Virus record (IMG/VR): IMGVR_UViG_3300031578_000097
Coordinates: 1 to 45,082 of that record
Length of the DNA: 45,082 nt
Strand: one strand, 5' to 3'
Origin: a virus
Numbering within the stretch: position 1 is the stretch's first letter; each line of letters opens with the position of its first letter. Positions 15,568 through 22,337 of the stretch are shown here, in pieces. The notes beneath the pieces were generated by a model, which did not search any database, was not told the DNA's origin, and saw only the letters and a list, made by a program, of their open reading frames with translations. The position numbers and the translations under genes are program-made.

Positions 15568-16710
15568 CTAGTTTGTGGTGCCGAAGACGCGACGCGCATC
15601 GGCGGGATTATCGGGAACCAACTTTATAGACCCCAATGGAGTGATACTGTAAGCCTTAATGACGGCTTCGTCAACACCCGACTTTAATGCTTGCTTCGGG
15701 GTCTTGACGCCAGGCTTTGAAAGGTCGACGCCCATGAGCGAACCCATGGCAAGCACTTGGTCGACGGGCATGGTCCATTGCTGGCGACCGTAGCCTTGTT
15801 CCGCACGGTGCCAGGGTACGGAATGGCCTTGGCGAATGTAGACGGCCACGGTTTCCCGCATGCCCTCGACGCGGGCTTGGAGCCTTTCAAGGGACCGTTC
15901 CAGCATCTTCAATTCAAGGCTTGCGGCGGCCGGCGGTAATTCCACGGGCGAAGACTTTACGGCAAATTCCGCGTCGTGGTACGCCGCCTTTTGCAACGCT
16001 GGGCACGCATGACGGCCGGGGCAATCTCCGCACTCTGAATTTGTCACGGCGGGCGGATTGGGCGCCAAAGCAACGGCCGCGGCGCCGGTCAATAAATTGA
16101 TGTGGCCGCGAAGGTCCGACGCCAAAATTGACCAAGTGCGAACCGGGGAACCCTTGTAAAAGCATCGGGGCTGAATGACCGTAAAATTAACTTTGCAACG
16201 CTGGTCGAACAGCCCCGCGCCCTCTTTGAACTTTTCCGCCAGCGCATCCACAATGCCGGCGATATACGCAACGCCCTGGTCATTTTCGTATTCATCGACA
16301 AAGCGGTGGCCGAATTTGTAGTCGATGACTTCCAGCACCAGCGGCGCCGCGGAGAATGCCCAAATGTCCGGCGTGCCCCAGCATTGCGGATGAATGCACG
16401 GAATGGCGACGGGCTCTTCAACCCGCGGCGCCCCGAAGCGTTCGGCGGGCATGCGGGCGCGGACGGTTTCGACAACCAGTTCCCCGCCTTCGATCATTTC
16501 GTCGGTAATGAAAACACCATTGGGGGCTTGCATACCTTCAAGCACCGGACGCCCCGCCAGCATTTCAGCAAAGACCCAATGGGCCGCGTTACCTTCCAAA
16601 CTCTCCGGCGTGTCCGGTTGCGGGTAAGCCTGGTTCATGGCGACCCAAAGGCCGCACAGTTTCCAAGCCCCCGCGCCCGAAGGTGGAAGGATTGAATGGG
16701 CGCCGCTCAT
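15568..16710 (-). CDS. DUF2800 protein, Cas4/RecB-like PD-(D/E)XK nuclease
   Basis: 380 residues. The PD-(D/E)XK core is visible as WGTPDIW (Asp115) and VLEVIDYKFGH (Asp130, Lys132), with a helix EGNAAHWVFAEML upstream. Cys19 (WKLCG) plus the C-terminal cluster CGDCPGRHAC (about 231-240) could bind an iron-sulfur centre, as in Cas4 and AddB. DUF2800 proteins sit in phage replication operons next to DUF2815 SSBs and likely process DNA ends during recombination or replication. Overlaps the upstream gene by four bases. Confidence 0.85.
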   Translation of the reverse strand: MSGAHSILPPSGAGAWKLCGLWVAMNQAYPQPDTPESLEGNAAHWVFAEMLAGRPVLEGMQAPNGVFITDEMIEGGELVVETVRARMPAERFGAPRVEEPVAIPCIHPQCWGTPDIWAFSAAPLVLEVIDYKFGHRFVDEYENDQGVAYIAGIVDALAEKFKEGAGLFDQRCKVNFTVIQPRCFYKGSPVRTWSILASDLRGHINLLTGAAAVALAPNPPAVTNSECGDCPGRHACPALQKAAYHDAEFAVKSSPVELPPAAASLELKMLERSLERLQARVEGMRETVAVYIRQGHSVPWHRAEQGYGRQQWTMPVDQVLAMGSLMGVDLSKPGVKTPKQALKSGVDEAVIKAYSITPLGSIKLVPDNPADARRVFGTTN

Positions 16711-17636
16711 TGCCGGGCAGCAATCAAGGCGTCGATATGGGCCGCAACTTGGGCCACAAGGTCAAGACGGTTTGCCAACAGGGGCAGCGCGGGCACGCCA
16801 GCGGCGGCACAGCATTGCGTTATTTCGGCTTGCGTCACCTTGCCCGCCTGGATTGCGGCGGACGCACGGCCAACCAGCGCAACAAATTGGGCGCGGGCAT
16901 CGGCGGGCACTTCACCAGCCGGGGCGGCTGGTGCAACCGCAGGCGCAGGGGGCGCGGTAACTTGCGGCGCGGGAACCGCTGGGGCCAAAGGGGCAGCGGG
17001 GGCGGCTCCCATGACTTGGCGCAATTCTGCTTCAACAGTGGCAACCAGCGCCGGGTCGACGCCACGCTTGGCCGTCCACGAACCGTCCGCGTTCTTGCGC
17101 TTGGTGCCGGCGTGAATCCGGTTATCCCACGGTAAGCCGTGCTTGTCCAAATCAACGCCGCCGACAGGGCTCCCGGGAAGGGGTGCAGCAATCGGCACCG
17201 CGTTCACGGTCGTCGGTGCAGGGGGTGCGGGGACGGTCGGCGTCGCGGGCAAAATAGCTGCCGGAATAGCCGCGGGGGCAATCGGCAACGGAGCGACAGC
17301 CGCAATAGAGGGGGCAGCGGTCGCCCCAAGGGGCAAAGGGGCTGTGGGCACTCCGAAGGCCGCGGCGGCTTCGTCCGGTTTGCCAAAGGCGCTTTCCGGC
17401 AAGGTGCTTTCGTGGTCGTGTTGCAACACCGCCAATTCATCGACGACCGGGGCAGTAGTAGCAGCGCCAGCAGCTACCGGCGCCGCGTGCGTGTGAGCGT
17501 GAATTTCTGCAACAGCATGACCGCCGCCGCAAGTACCGGCGCAAGCCTTGCCAGGGTAAGCCAGAATGAACCCGGCGACGGCTTCGCGTTGTTCTTGCGT
17601 GAGGGCCGCGGGGTCGACGTTGATTTGCATTGTCAT
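16707..17636 (-). CDS. Pro/Ala-rich early protein with LPWDxRIH motif
   Basis: 309 residues from ATG 17636, after AAGGAG; the ORF could be extended upstream but that part carries no ribosome site and crosses the promoter. Residues 1-30 form a conserved-looking head with a Cys/His-rich segment (CAGTCGGGHAVAEIHAHTH). A Pro/Ala-rich stretch leads to a conserved island HGLPWDNRIHAGTKRKNADG at about 165-190, seen in many phage replication-region proteins, then another Pro/Ala stretch and a helical C-terminus. Function unknown. First gene of the operon with the DUF2800 nuclease and SSB. Confidence 0.75.
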   Translation of the reverse strand: MTMQINVDPAALTQEQREAVAGFILAYPGKACAGTCGGGHAVAEIHAHTHAAPVAAGAATTAPVVDELAVLQHDHESTLPESAFGKPDEAAAAFGVPTAPLPLGATAAPSIAAVAPLPIAPAAIPAAILPATPTVPAPPAPTTVNAVPIAAPLPGSPVGGVDLDKHGLPWDNRIHAGTKRKNADGSWTAKRGVDPALVATVEAELRQVMGAAPAAPLAPAVPAPQVTAPPAPAVAPAAPAGEVPADARAQFVALVGRASAAIQAGKVTQAEITQCCAAAGVPALPLLANRLDLVAQVAAHIDALIAARQ

Positions 17637-17660
17637 GTTGAAACTCTCCTTAGAAAATGA

Positions 17661-17690
17661 TTGACTGCGGGAACTACTGTATTCGATAAT
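17661..17690 (+). promoter_or_regulatory. Divergent plus-strand promoter for helicase operon
   Basis: TTGACT (17661-17666), 18 bases, GATAAT (17685-17690), directed toward the helicase gene. Immediately downstream lies the inverted repeat TGACG-CCAT-CGTCA at 17690-17703, around the start site. It interleaves with the minus-strand promoter at 17676-17704, so one bound factor could control both directions. Confidence 0.6.
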
Positions 17691-17704
17691 GACGCCATCG
17701 TCAA
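17676..17704 (-). promoter_or_regulatory. Minus-strand promoter for replication operon with TGACG-N4-CGTCA operator
   Basis: Read on the minus strand: TTGACG (17704-17699), 17 bases, TACAGT (17681-17676). The -35 hexamer is one arm of the inverted repeat TGACG-ATGG-CGTCA (17703-17690). It drives 17636 downward (LPWDxRIH protein, DUF2800, SSB). Confidence 0.6.
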
Positions 17705-17800
17705 CAGGGTAGATAAAAATGATTTTGAACTTGGATTGCCGCCACGGCCTTGCGATGCTCCCGGACAACAGCGCCAACGCTCGATTGGAGGCCGCCCGCA

Positions 17801-19555
17801 ATGCCGCCGGTTGAACTTCGCCCCTTCCAAGCCGAACTTGAGCGCCGCGTGTACGAAGCCTGGAACGCTGGCGCGACCAACGTAATGCCCGTGGCGGCCA
17901 CGGGCTCCGGTAAAACCGTCCTTCTATCAAAGGTGCTTTATGATGAACCGGGCGCCTCTATCGCCATCGCGCACCGGCAAGAATTGGTAAGCCAAATTTC
18001 TATTGCGCTGGCCCGTAACGGCGTGCGCCATCGTGTTGTCGGCGCCAAGAAGGGGTCGCCGCTGATTCGCGTTATCAGCGCCCTACAGGTTGCGGAGCTT
18101 GGCTATTCGTTCTTTGACCCGAACGCGAAGACCGGCGTCGGCGGCGTTGATACCGTCATACGCATGGACTCTTCCGACCCGTGGTTTAAGCAAGTGCGCT
18201 TGCAGGTCCAAGACGAAGGGCACCACGTTTTGAAGGCCAACAAGTGGGGCTTGGCCGCCGCACTGTTCCCAAACGCCCGCGGCATGTTCCCCACGGCCAC
18301 ACCGCGGCGGGCGGACGGCAAGGGGCTGGGGCGGCATGCTGACGGGCTGGTCGACTCAATGGTATTGGCGCCTTCCATGCGGGACATTATCAACATGGGG
18401 TATCTGACGGATTACCGCATTTTTGCGCCGCCGTCCGACCTTGACCTATCGGCCGTGGCACTGAGCCAGGCGACCGGGGATTACAACGCGGACCAGCTAC
18501 GCAAGGCGGTCCACAAGTCCCATATTACCGGGGACGTGGTGGCGCACTATCTCAAGTTGGCGCCGGGCAAGCTGGGCGTTACCTTTGCCGTCGACGTGGA
18601 AGCGGCGACCGAGATTGCCGCGGCGTTCCGTGCGGCCGGCGTGTCCGCGGAAGTGGTAAGCGCCAAGACCCCGGACGCCTTGCGGGCTCAAATTCTCCGG
18701 CGCTTCAAGGCTAGGGAGGTGCTGCAACTCGTGAATGTGGATTTGTTCGGGGAAGGCTTCGACCTGCCAGCAATTGAGGTCGTGAGCTTCGCCAGGCCGA
18801 CGGAGTCCTTCGCGCTATTCTGCCAGCAGTTTGGGCGGGCCTTGCGCTTGATGCTATCCAAGGAAGCCGCGGCCGTGCATGCCCACATAACGGACGAACA
18901 GCGGCGGGCGGCGATTGCGGCCAGCGATAAGCCGGTCGCCTTCATCATTGACCACGTCAACAACGTACTCCGGCACGGGCTCCCGGACGCGCAACAGGAA
19001 TGGTCGCTAGACCGCCGGGACCGCCGGAGCAGCGGCAAGTCGGACGCCGTCCCAATGCGGGTTTGCGTCAACCCGGAGTGCATCCAACCCTATGAACGCG
19101 TCTACAAATGCTGCCCGTATTGCGGCAACTACCCGCCCCCGCCAAGCCGAAGCGCCCCGGAGTTTGTCGACGGTGATTTACTGGAACTGGACGCCGAAAC
19201 GCTGGCCGCCTTGCGCGGGGAGATTGCCCGCATTGACGGCGACCCGGTCATTCCCTACGGCGCCGGCCCGGAAGTCGTCGGGGCTGTCCGTCGTCGGCAT
19301 TGGGAGAGGCAGCGGGGGCAAGCGGCCTTGCGGAACGTCATTGCCTGGTGGGCGGGTCTTGAGAATGCCCAAGGCCGCGGGGAATCGGAGAGTTACCGCC
19401 GCTTTTATCATCGCTTCGGGGTCGACGTTGCCAACGCCCAAACGCTCAACGCCAAGGAGTCGTCGGAGCTTGCGGAGCGTGTGGCCGTCGAACTTGCTAA
19501 ATTTGGTATTGACGGAACCGTCAACGCCGAGGCATACTTTGCAAATAATCAATAA
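17801..19555 (+). CDS. SF2 DEAD/DEAH-type DNA helicase
   Basis: 584 residues from ATG 17801, which follows a GGAG site. The N-terminal Q-like LRPFQAELE precedes Walker A AATGSGKT (32-39). IAIAHRQELV is motif Ia, VQDEGHH the DExH box, and FPTATPRRADG motif III. FGEGFDLPAIEVVSFARPT and FCQQFGRALRL are motifs V and VI. A C-terminal zinc knuckle follows (CVNPEC...CCPYCG). Likely unwinds or remodels DNA in replication or recombination. Transcribed divergently from the SSB/nuclease operon. Confidence 0.9.
   Translation: MPPVELRPFQAELERRVYEAWNAGATNVMPVAATGSGKTVLLSKVLYDEPGASIAIAHRQELVSQISIALARNGVRHRVVGAKKGSPLIRVISALQVAELGYSFFDPNAKTGVGGVDTVIRMDSSDPWFKQVRLQVQDEGHHVLKANKWGLAAALFPNARGMFPTATPRRADGKGLGRHADGLVDSMVLAPSMRDIINMGYLTDYRIFAPPSDLDLSAVALSQATGDYNADQLRKAVHKSHITGDVVAHYLKLAPGKLGVTFAVDVEAATEIAAAFRAAGVSAEVVSAKTPDALRAQILRRFKAREVLQLVNVDLFGEGFDLPAIEVVSFARPTESFALFCQQFGRALRLMLSKEAAAVHAHITDEQRRAAIAASDKPVAFIIDHVNNVLRHGLPDAQQEWSLDRRDRRSSGKSDAVPMRVCVNPECIQPYERVYKCCPYCGNYPPPPSRSAPEFVDGDLLELDAETLAALRGEIARIDGDPVIPYGAGPEVVGAVRRRHWERQRGQAALRNVIAWWAGLENAQGRGESESYRRFYHRFGVDVANAQTLNAKESSELAERVAVELAKFGIDGTVNAEAYFANNQ
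19509..19538 (+). promoter_or_regulatory. Candidate promoter with TTGACG-GAAC-CGTCAA inverted repeat
   Basis: Inside the 3' end of the helicase gene: TTGACG (19509-19514), 18-base spacer, CATACT (19533-19538). The perfect 6-base inverted repeat spans 19509-19524 and covers the -35. It would drive the small TTG gene and the methyltransferase operon. Confidence 0.45.
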
Positions 19556-19565
19556 GGGGTAGCAA

Positions 19566-19727
19566 TTGGATGAATTAATTTTTTCAGAAGGTATGTGGCC
19601 GAATGTCCCACATGCAAAAATGGTCAATTTTGTGAAATGGCTAGATTTGGCGAATCTCGATAACGACGAAGATATCGCCAAATTATTGATAACTTACGCC
19701 GATTTATTTAAAGACGCGCTGCCATGA
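19566..19727 (+). CDS. 53-residue acidic hypothetical protein (TTG start)
   Basis: TTG at 19566 is placed 6 bases after an AAGGGG site; an ATG at 19593 would give 44 residues. The product is acidic with a helical Trp/Leu pattern (MVNFVKWLDLANLDNDED, then LLITYADLFKDAL). The stop overlaps the methyltransferase ATG (ATGA), indicating coupled translation. No family recognised. Confidence 0.6.
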   Translation: MDELIFSEGMWPNVPHAKMVNFVKWLDLANLDNDEDIAKLLITYADLFKDALP

Positions 19728-20881
19728 GTAAGGCGTATTTTAATGAAAACGACCCGTATGCCGCCGAGTGGTTACGGAACCTAATTGCCGCCGGCCACAT
19801 TGCGCCGGGCGACGTAGACCAAAGGAGTATTGAAGATGTTACCCCCCTCGACCTTGCCGGATATACACAGTGCCATTTCTTCGCCGGGGTTGGCGTCTGG
19901 TCCTACGCCTTGCGACGGGCAGGATGGCCCGATAGCCGCCCTGTTTGGACTGGCTCTTGTCCCTGCCAACCTTTCAGCGCGGCAGGCAAAGGAAATGGGT
20001 TTGCTGACGAGCGGCATTTATGGCCCGCATGGCTGCACCTCATTGGACAGCGAAGCCCTGTCGTCGTCTTTGGTGAGCAGGTTAGCAGCAAAGACGCTGA
20101 TATATGGGTCGACCTTGTACAAACTGATATGGAAGCCTTGGGTTACGCCTTCGGGGCGGTCCCGTTTCCGTCTGCGGGCGTCGGCGCGCCGCACATCCGA
20201 GATAGACTTTACTGGCTGGCCGACTCCGACATTACCGTCGGGCGGACAAACTCCCCCGGAGGGCACGACGGCGACTGGCAGAACACCGGACGGCCGCAAA
20301 GTTCAAGTGACATTGAAGGACGTTGTGATGCTTGCCGGGTGGCCGACTCCGAAGGTAACGGATACCAACGGCCCGGGGAATTCTGCGAATCGTCAAGGAG
20401 GAATGGCGTTACACACGGCGGCGCAATTGGTCGGATGGAATACGCCGACGACGCGGGATTGGAAGGATTCGGAAGCGGACATAAAGCCGAGGGCGGACGG
20501 TTCGGAGAGGTTCGACCAACTTCCCCGGCAAGATTTGCTTGCCGGGTGGGGGACTCCGGCAGTATCGGACGACAACAATTCCCGAATGGGGACGGAAGCG
20601 ATGGAACGCGAATGGCTCCGGGAGGGCGGGAGCAAATCGAATCTCGCAAAAATGTGTGCGATATTGACGCAACATCTGAACCCGGCCCGGTTAACGGCAG
20701 ATGGTCGGATGCTGATTGGCTCTTTTGCCGAGATGGAAAGTGGCGGGCAGTTGAACCCGGCACATTCCCGCTGGCTAATGGGGCTCCCTCCCGAGTGGGA
20801 CGCTTGCGCGCCTACGGTAACGCGATCAACGCGGAAGCCGCCGAAGCCTGGATAAGGTCGTACATGGAGTGCCGCCCATGA
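19724..20881 (+). CDS. DNA cytosine-5 methyltransferase (Dcm-like)
   Basis: 385 residues. Motif I HFFAGVGVW (51-59), motif IV GSCPCQPFSAAGK (catalytic Cys81 in PCQ), motif VI as VVVFGEQV (ENV replaced by EQV), and motif VIII IRDRLYWLADSD. The target-recognition region (about 165-350) is Gly/Asp/Arg-rich and low in hydrophobics. The end has AYGNAINAEAAEAWI, a motif X/IX-like helix. It should methylate phage DNA, protecting it from host restriction. Nearly all of the gene is overlapped in +1 by the ORF at 19836-20855; the odd composition of residues 165-350 may be a consequence. ATGA overlap with the VRR-NUC gene. Confidence 0.88.
   Translation: MSKAYFNENDPYAAEWLRNLIAAGHIAPGDVDQRSIEDVTPLDLAGYTQCHFFAGVGVWSYALRRAGWPDSRPVWTGSCPCQPFSAAGKGNGFADERHLWPAWLHLIGQRSPVVVFGEQVSSKDADIWVDLVQTDMEALGYAFGAVPFPSAGVGAPHIRDRLYWLADSDITVGRTNSPGGHDGDWQNTGRPQSSSDIEGRCDACRVADSEGNGYQRPGEFCESSRRNGVTHGGAIGRMEYADDAGLEGFGSGHKAEGGRFGEVRPTSPARFACRVGDSGSIGRQQFPNGDGSDGTRMAPGGREQIESRKNVCDIDATSEPGPVNGRWSDADWLFCRDGKWRAVEPGTFPLANGAPSRVGRLRAYGNAINAEAAEAWIRSYMECRP
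19836..20855 (+). CDS. Nested +1-frame protein with GWxTP repeats inside dcm
   Basis: 339 residues, wholly inside the methyltransferase gene. A perfect AAAGGAG (19821-19827) stands 8 bases before ATG 19836. Features: GSTLYKLIWKPWVTPSGRSR in the first half, four G-W-x-T-P repeats (GWPTPTL, GWPTPKV, GWNTPTT, GWGTPAV), RLTADGRMLIGS, and a C-terminal LNPAHSRWLMGLPPEW. I recognise this type from memory as recurring in prophages next to cytosine methyltransferases; its function is not known to me. The repeats align with ADSD-like repeats of the enzyme frame. It could be a partner of the methyltransferase or an unrelated overprinted product. Confidence 0.7.
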   Translation: MLPPSTLPDIHSAISSPGLASGPTPCDGQDGPIAALFGLALVPANLSARQAKEMGLLTSGIYGPHGCTSLDSEALSSSLVSRLAAKTLIYGSTLYKLIWKPWVTPSGRSRFRLRASARRTSEIDFTGWPTPTLPSGGQTPPEGTTATGRTPDGRKVQVTLKDVVMLAGWPTPKVTDTNGPGNSANRQGGMALHTAAQLVGWNTPTTRDWKDSEADIKPRADGSERFDQLPRQDLLAGWGTPAVSDDNNSRMGTEAMEREWLREGGSKSNLAKMCAILTQHLNPARLTADGRMLIGSFAEMESGGQLNPAHSRWLMGLPPEWDACAPTVTRSTRKPPKPG

Positions 20882-21363
20882 GCCCCGCCGTCTACCAATG
20901 GGCCGCCCGACATGGGGTCACGCTGGCCGCCCTCAACGAGTTGCAAGCCCTCTTTGGTATGCACGGCGGCCACGACCTACCGCCGGAAGTAAAGGGCACC
21001 AGTGAAGCGGCCGTGTCCGCTGTGGTGCGCCTGGAAGCGGCACGCAAGGGGGTGCGCTTGTTCCGCAACAACGTCGGCGCCCTGATTGATTCCCGGGGCG
21101 TCCCTGTGCGCTATGGCCTGGCGAATGAGTCCAAGCAGGTTAACGAAGTCATGAAGTCCGCTGACCTGATAGGCTGGCGCCCGGTCCTGATTGGCACCCA
21201 GCACGTCGGCCAGGTAATCGGCCAATTCGTGAGCCGGGAAGTAAAAGTCGTTGGCTGGCGATACACCGGCAACGACCGGGAGCCGGCGCAATTGGCTTGG
21301 GCGCAACTTGTCACGTCGGGGGGCGGCGACGCTGCTTTTTGCGCGGGAGTCGGAACCCTCTAA
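20878..21363 (+). CDS. VRR-NUC domain nuclease
   Basis: 161 residues from ATG 20878, with GGAG at 20866-20869; a GTG at 20869 is less well placed. Pattern of the VRR-NUC PD-(D/E)XK family: SEAAVSAVVRLEAARKGVRLFRNNVGA (Glu and Arg of the first part), SADLIGWRPVLIG (catalytic Asp), and REVKVVGWRY (E-x-K). Such enzymes are structure-selective nucleases, probably resolving branched replication or recombination DNA. The C-terminus has AQLAWAQLVTSGGGDAAFC, typical of phage members. Confidence 0.83.
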   Translation: MSPAVYQWAARHGVTLAALNELQALFGMHGGHDLPPEVKGTSEAAVSAVVRLEAARKGVRLFRNNVGALIDSRGVPVRYGLANESKQVNEVMKSADLIGWRPVLIGTQHVGQVIGQFVSREVKVVGWRYTGNDREPAQLAWAQLVTSGGGDAAFCAGVGTL

Positions 21364-21370
21364 TTTATCG

Positions 21371-21399
21371 TTGACGGAAGCGTCAATAGATTACATAAT
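21371..21399 (+). promoter_or_regulatory. Promoter with perfect TTGACG-GAAG-CGTCAA operator, before TetR-like gene
   Basis: TTGACG (21371-21376), 17 bases, CATAAT (21394-21399). The inverted repeat TTGACG-N4-CGTCAA spans 21371-21386 and includes the -35. Its position just upstream of a TetR-like gene suggests autoregulation. Confidence 0.65.
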
Positions 21400-21427
21400 G
21401 TCCTCATCATTTATCGAGTAAATAGTC

Positions 21428-21730
21428 ATGCGAAAAAAGCCCGACGACCGAAAGTATCAAATCCTCACCGCCGCCATCAGTGTCGCTGAACGACCAGGAG
21501 GATTTTCAAAACTGACTCGTGAATCTGTGGCTAAAGAAATCGGTTGCGCCGAAGCCCTTATTTCTAAATATTTCGGCACAATGGTAAATTTTCGCAGAAC
21601 CATAATGCGGTCGGCGGTACTAACGGAAAATCTTTCCATTATCGCTCAAGGGTTGGCTCATGGCGATCTGCACGCGCAGAAAGCCGACCCGGAATTGAAG
21701 ATCCGCGCATTGAATACGCTGGCGGGCTGA
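21428..21730 (+). CDS. TetR-like small DNA-binding regulator
   Basis: 100 residues. The N-terminal half matches the TetR DNA-binding domain: ILTAAISVAER, then LTRESVAKEIGCAEALISKYF (helix-turn-helix, about residues 28-48) and a following helix FRRTIMRSAV. The large ligand-binding domain of TetR proteins is missing; only about 40 residues follow. No strong ribosome site is seen (GAG at 21415). It lies under a promoter bearing a perfect inverted repeat and may bind that and the two related repeats. Confidence 0.7.
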   Translation: MRKKPDDRKYQILTAAISVAERPGGFSKLTRESVAKEIGCAEALISKYFGTMVNFRRTIMRSAVLTENLSIIAQGLAHGDLHAQKADPELKIRALNTLAG

Positions 21731-21734
21731 ATCC

Positions 21735-22337
21735 ATGCGTGACAACAAACGGTGCTCTAAGTGCGGGCAACATAAACCTATACCGACTGGGTTTTATAAA
21801 GACGCGGCACGTAAAGACGGATTGACGCCCGCTTGCCGTGAATGTCACGCATCTTATTACAAACAAGTTGCCCCAAGAGCGTCCATTCAAAAAGCCGAGG
21901 CGTACGCCAATAATCCGAATCCAGCCAAGATGCGGGCGGCATCGCGTCGACAAATCAAAGCTGAAGAGATTAAACGCCACAAACGTGAACGCTTCGCCGC
22001 TTTACCAGAATCAGATAAAGTTAAATCGAAATTGGCACTCAAACAATGGAAGACCGAAAACCCGGCAAAAATTGCAGCGAATTGCAGAAACCGACAAGCG
22101 CGAAAATTACAAGCATGCCCAGCGTGGCTTACGAAAGAGCAACGTGCCGAAATTTCGGAATTCTATAAAGCCGCCGAATCGTTACGGGAGATGTTTGGCG
22201 TTAATTTCCATGTTGACCACGTCGTTCCGCTTAAAGGTGCGACGGTGTGCGGGTTGCATGTGCCTTGGAACCTTCAATTATTAAGCGCGACTGACAACGT
22301 AAATAAAAGCAACAACGATTGGCCGGGAAAAGCATGA
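21735..22337 (+). CDS. HNH endonuclease (homing-type)
   Basis: 200 residues. N-terminal zinc finger CSKCGQHK...CREC (Cys7, Cys10, Cys34, Cys37), a basic helical middle region (RRQIKAEEIKRHKRERF) and a C-terminal HNH core: FHVDHVVPLKG, then LHVPWNLQLLSATDNVNKSN. The H-N-N arrangement with the upstream zinc finger is typical of free-standing phage HNH endonucleases, often mobile. Its stop overlaps the primase-helicase start (ATGA), so it fits tightly in the operon. Confidence 0.85.
   Translation: MRDNKRCSKCGQHKPIPTGFYKDAARKDGLTPACRECHASYYKQVAPRASIQKAEAYANNPNPAKMRAASRRQIKAEEIKRHKRERFAALPESDKVKSKLALKQWKTENPAKIAANCRNRQARKLQACPAWLTKEQRAEISEFYKAAESLREMFGVNFHVDHVVPLKGATVCGLHVPWNLQLLSATDNVNKSNNDWPGKA

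Noticed and set aside
16707-17930. Longer form of the LPWDxRIH protein starting at 17930
   Set aside because: The extension crosses the divergent promoters and lies opposite the helicase start; ATG 17636 has an AAGGAG site.
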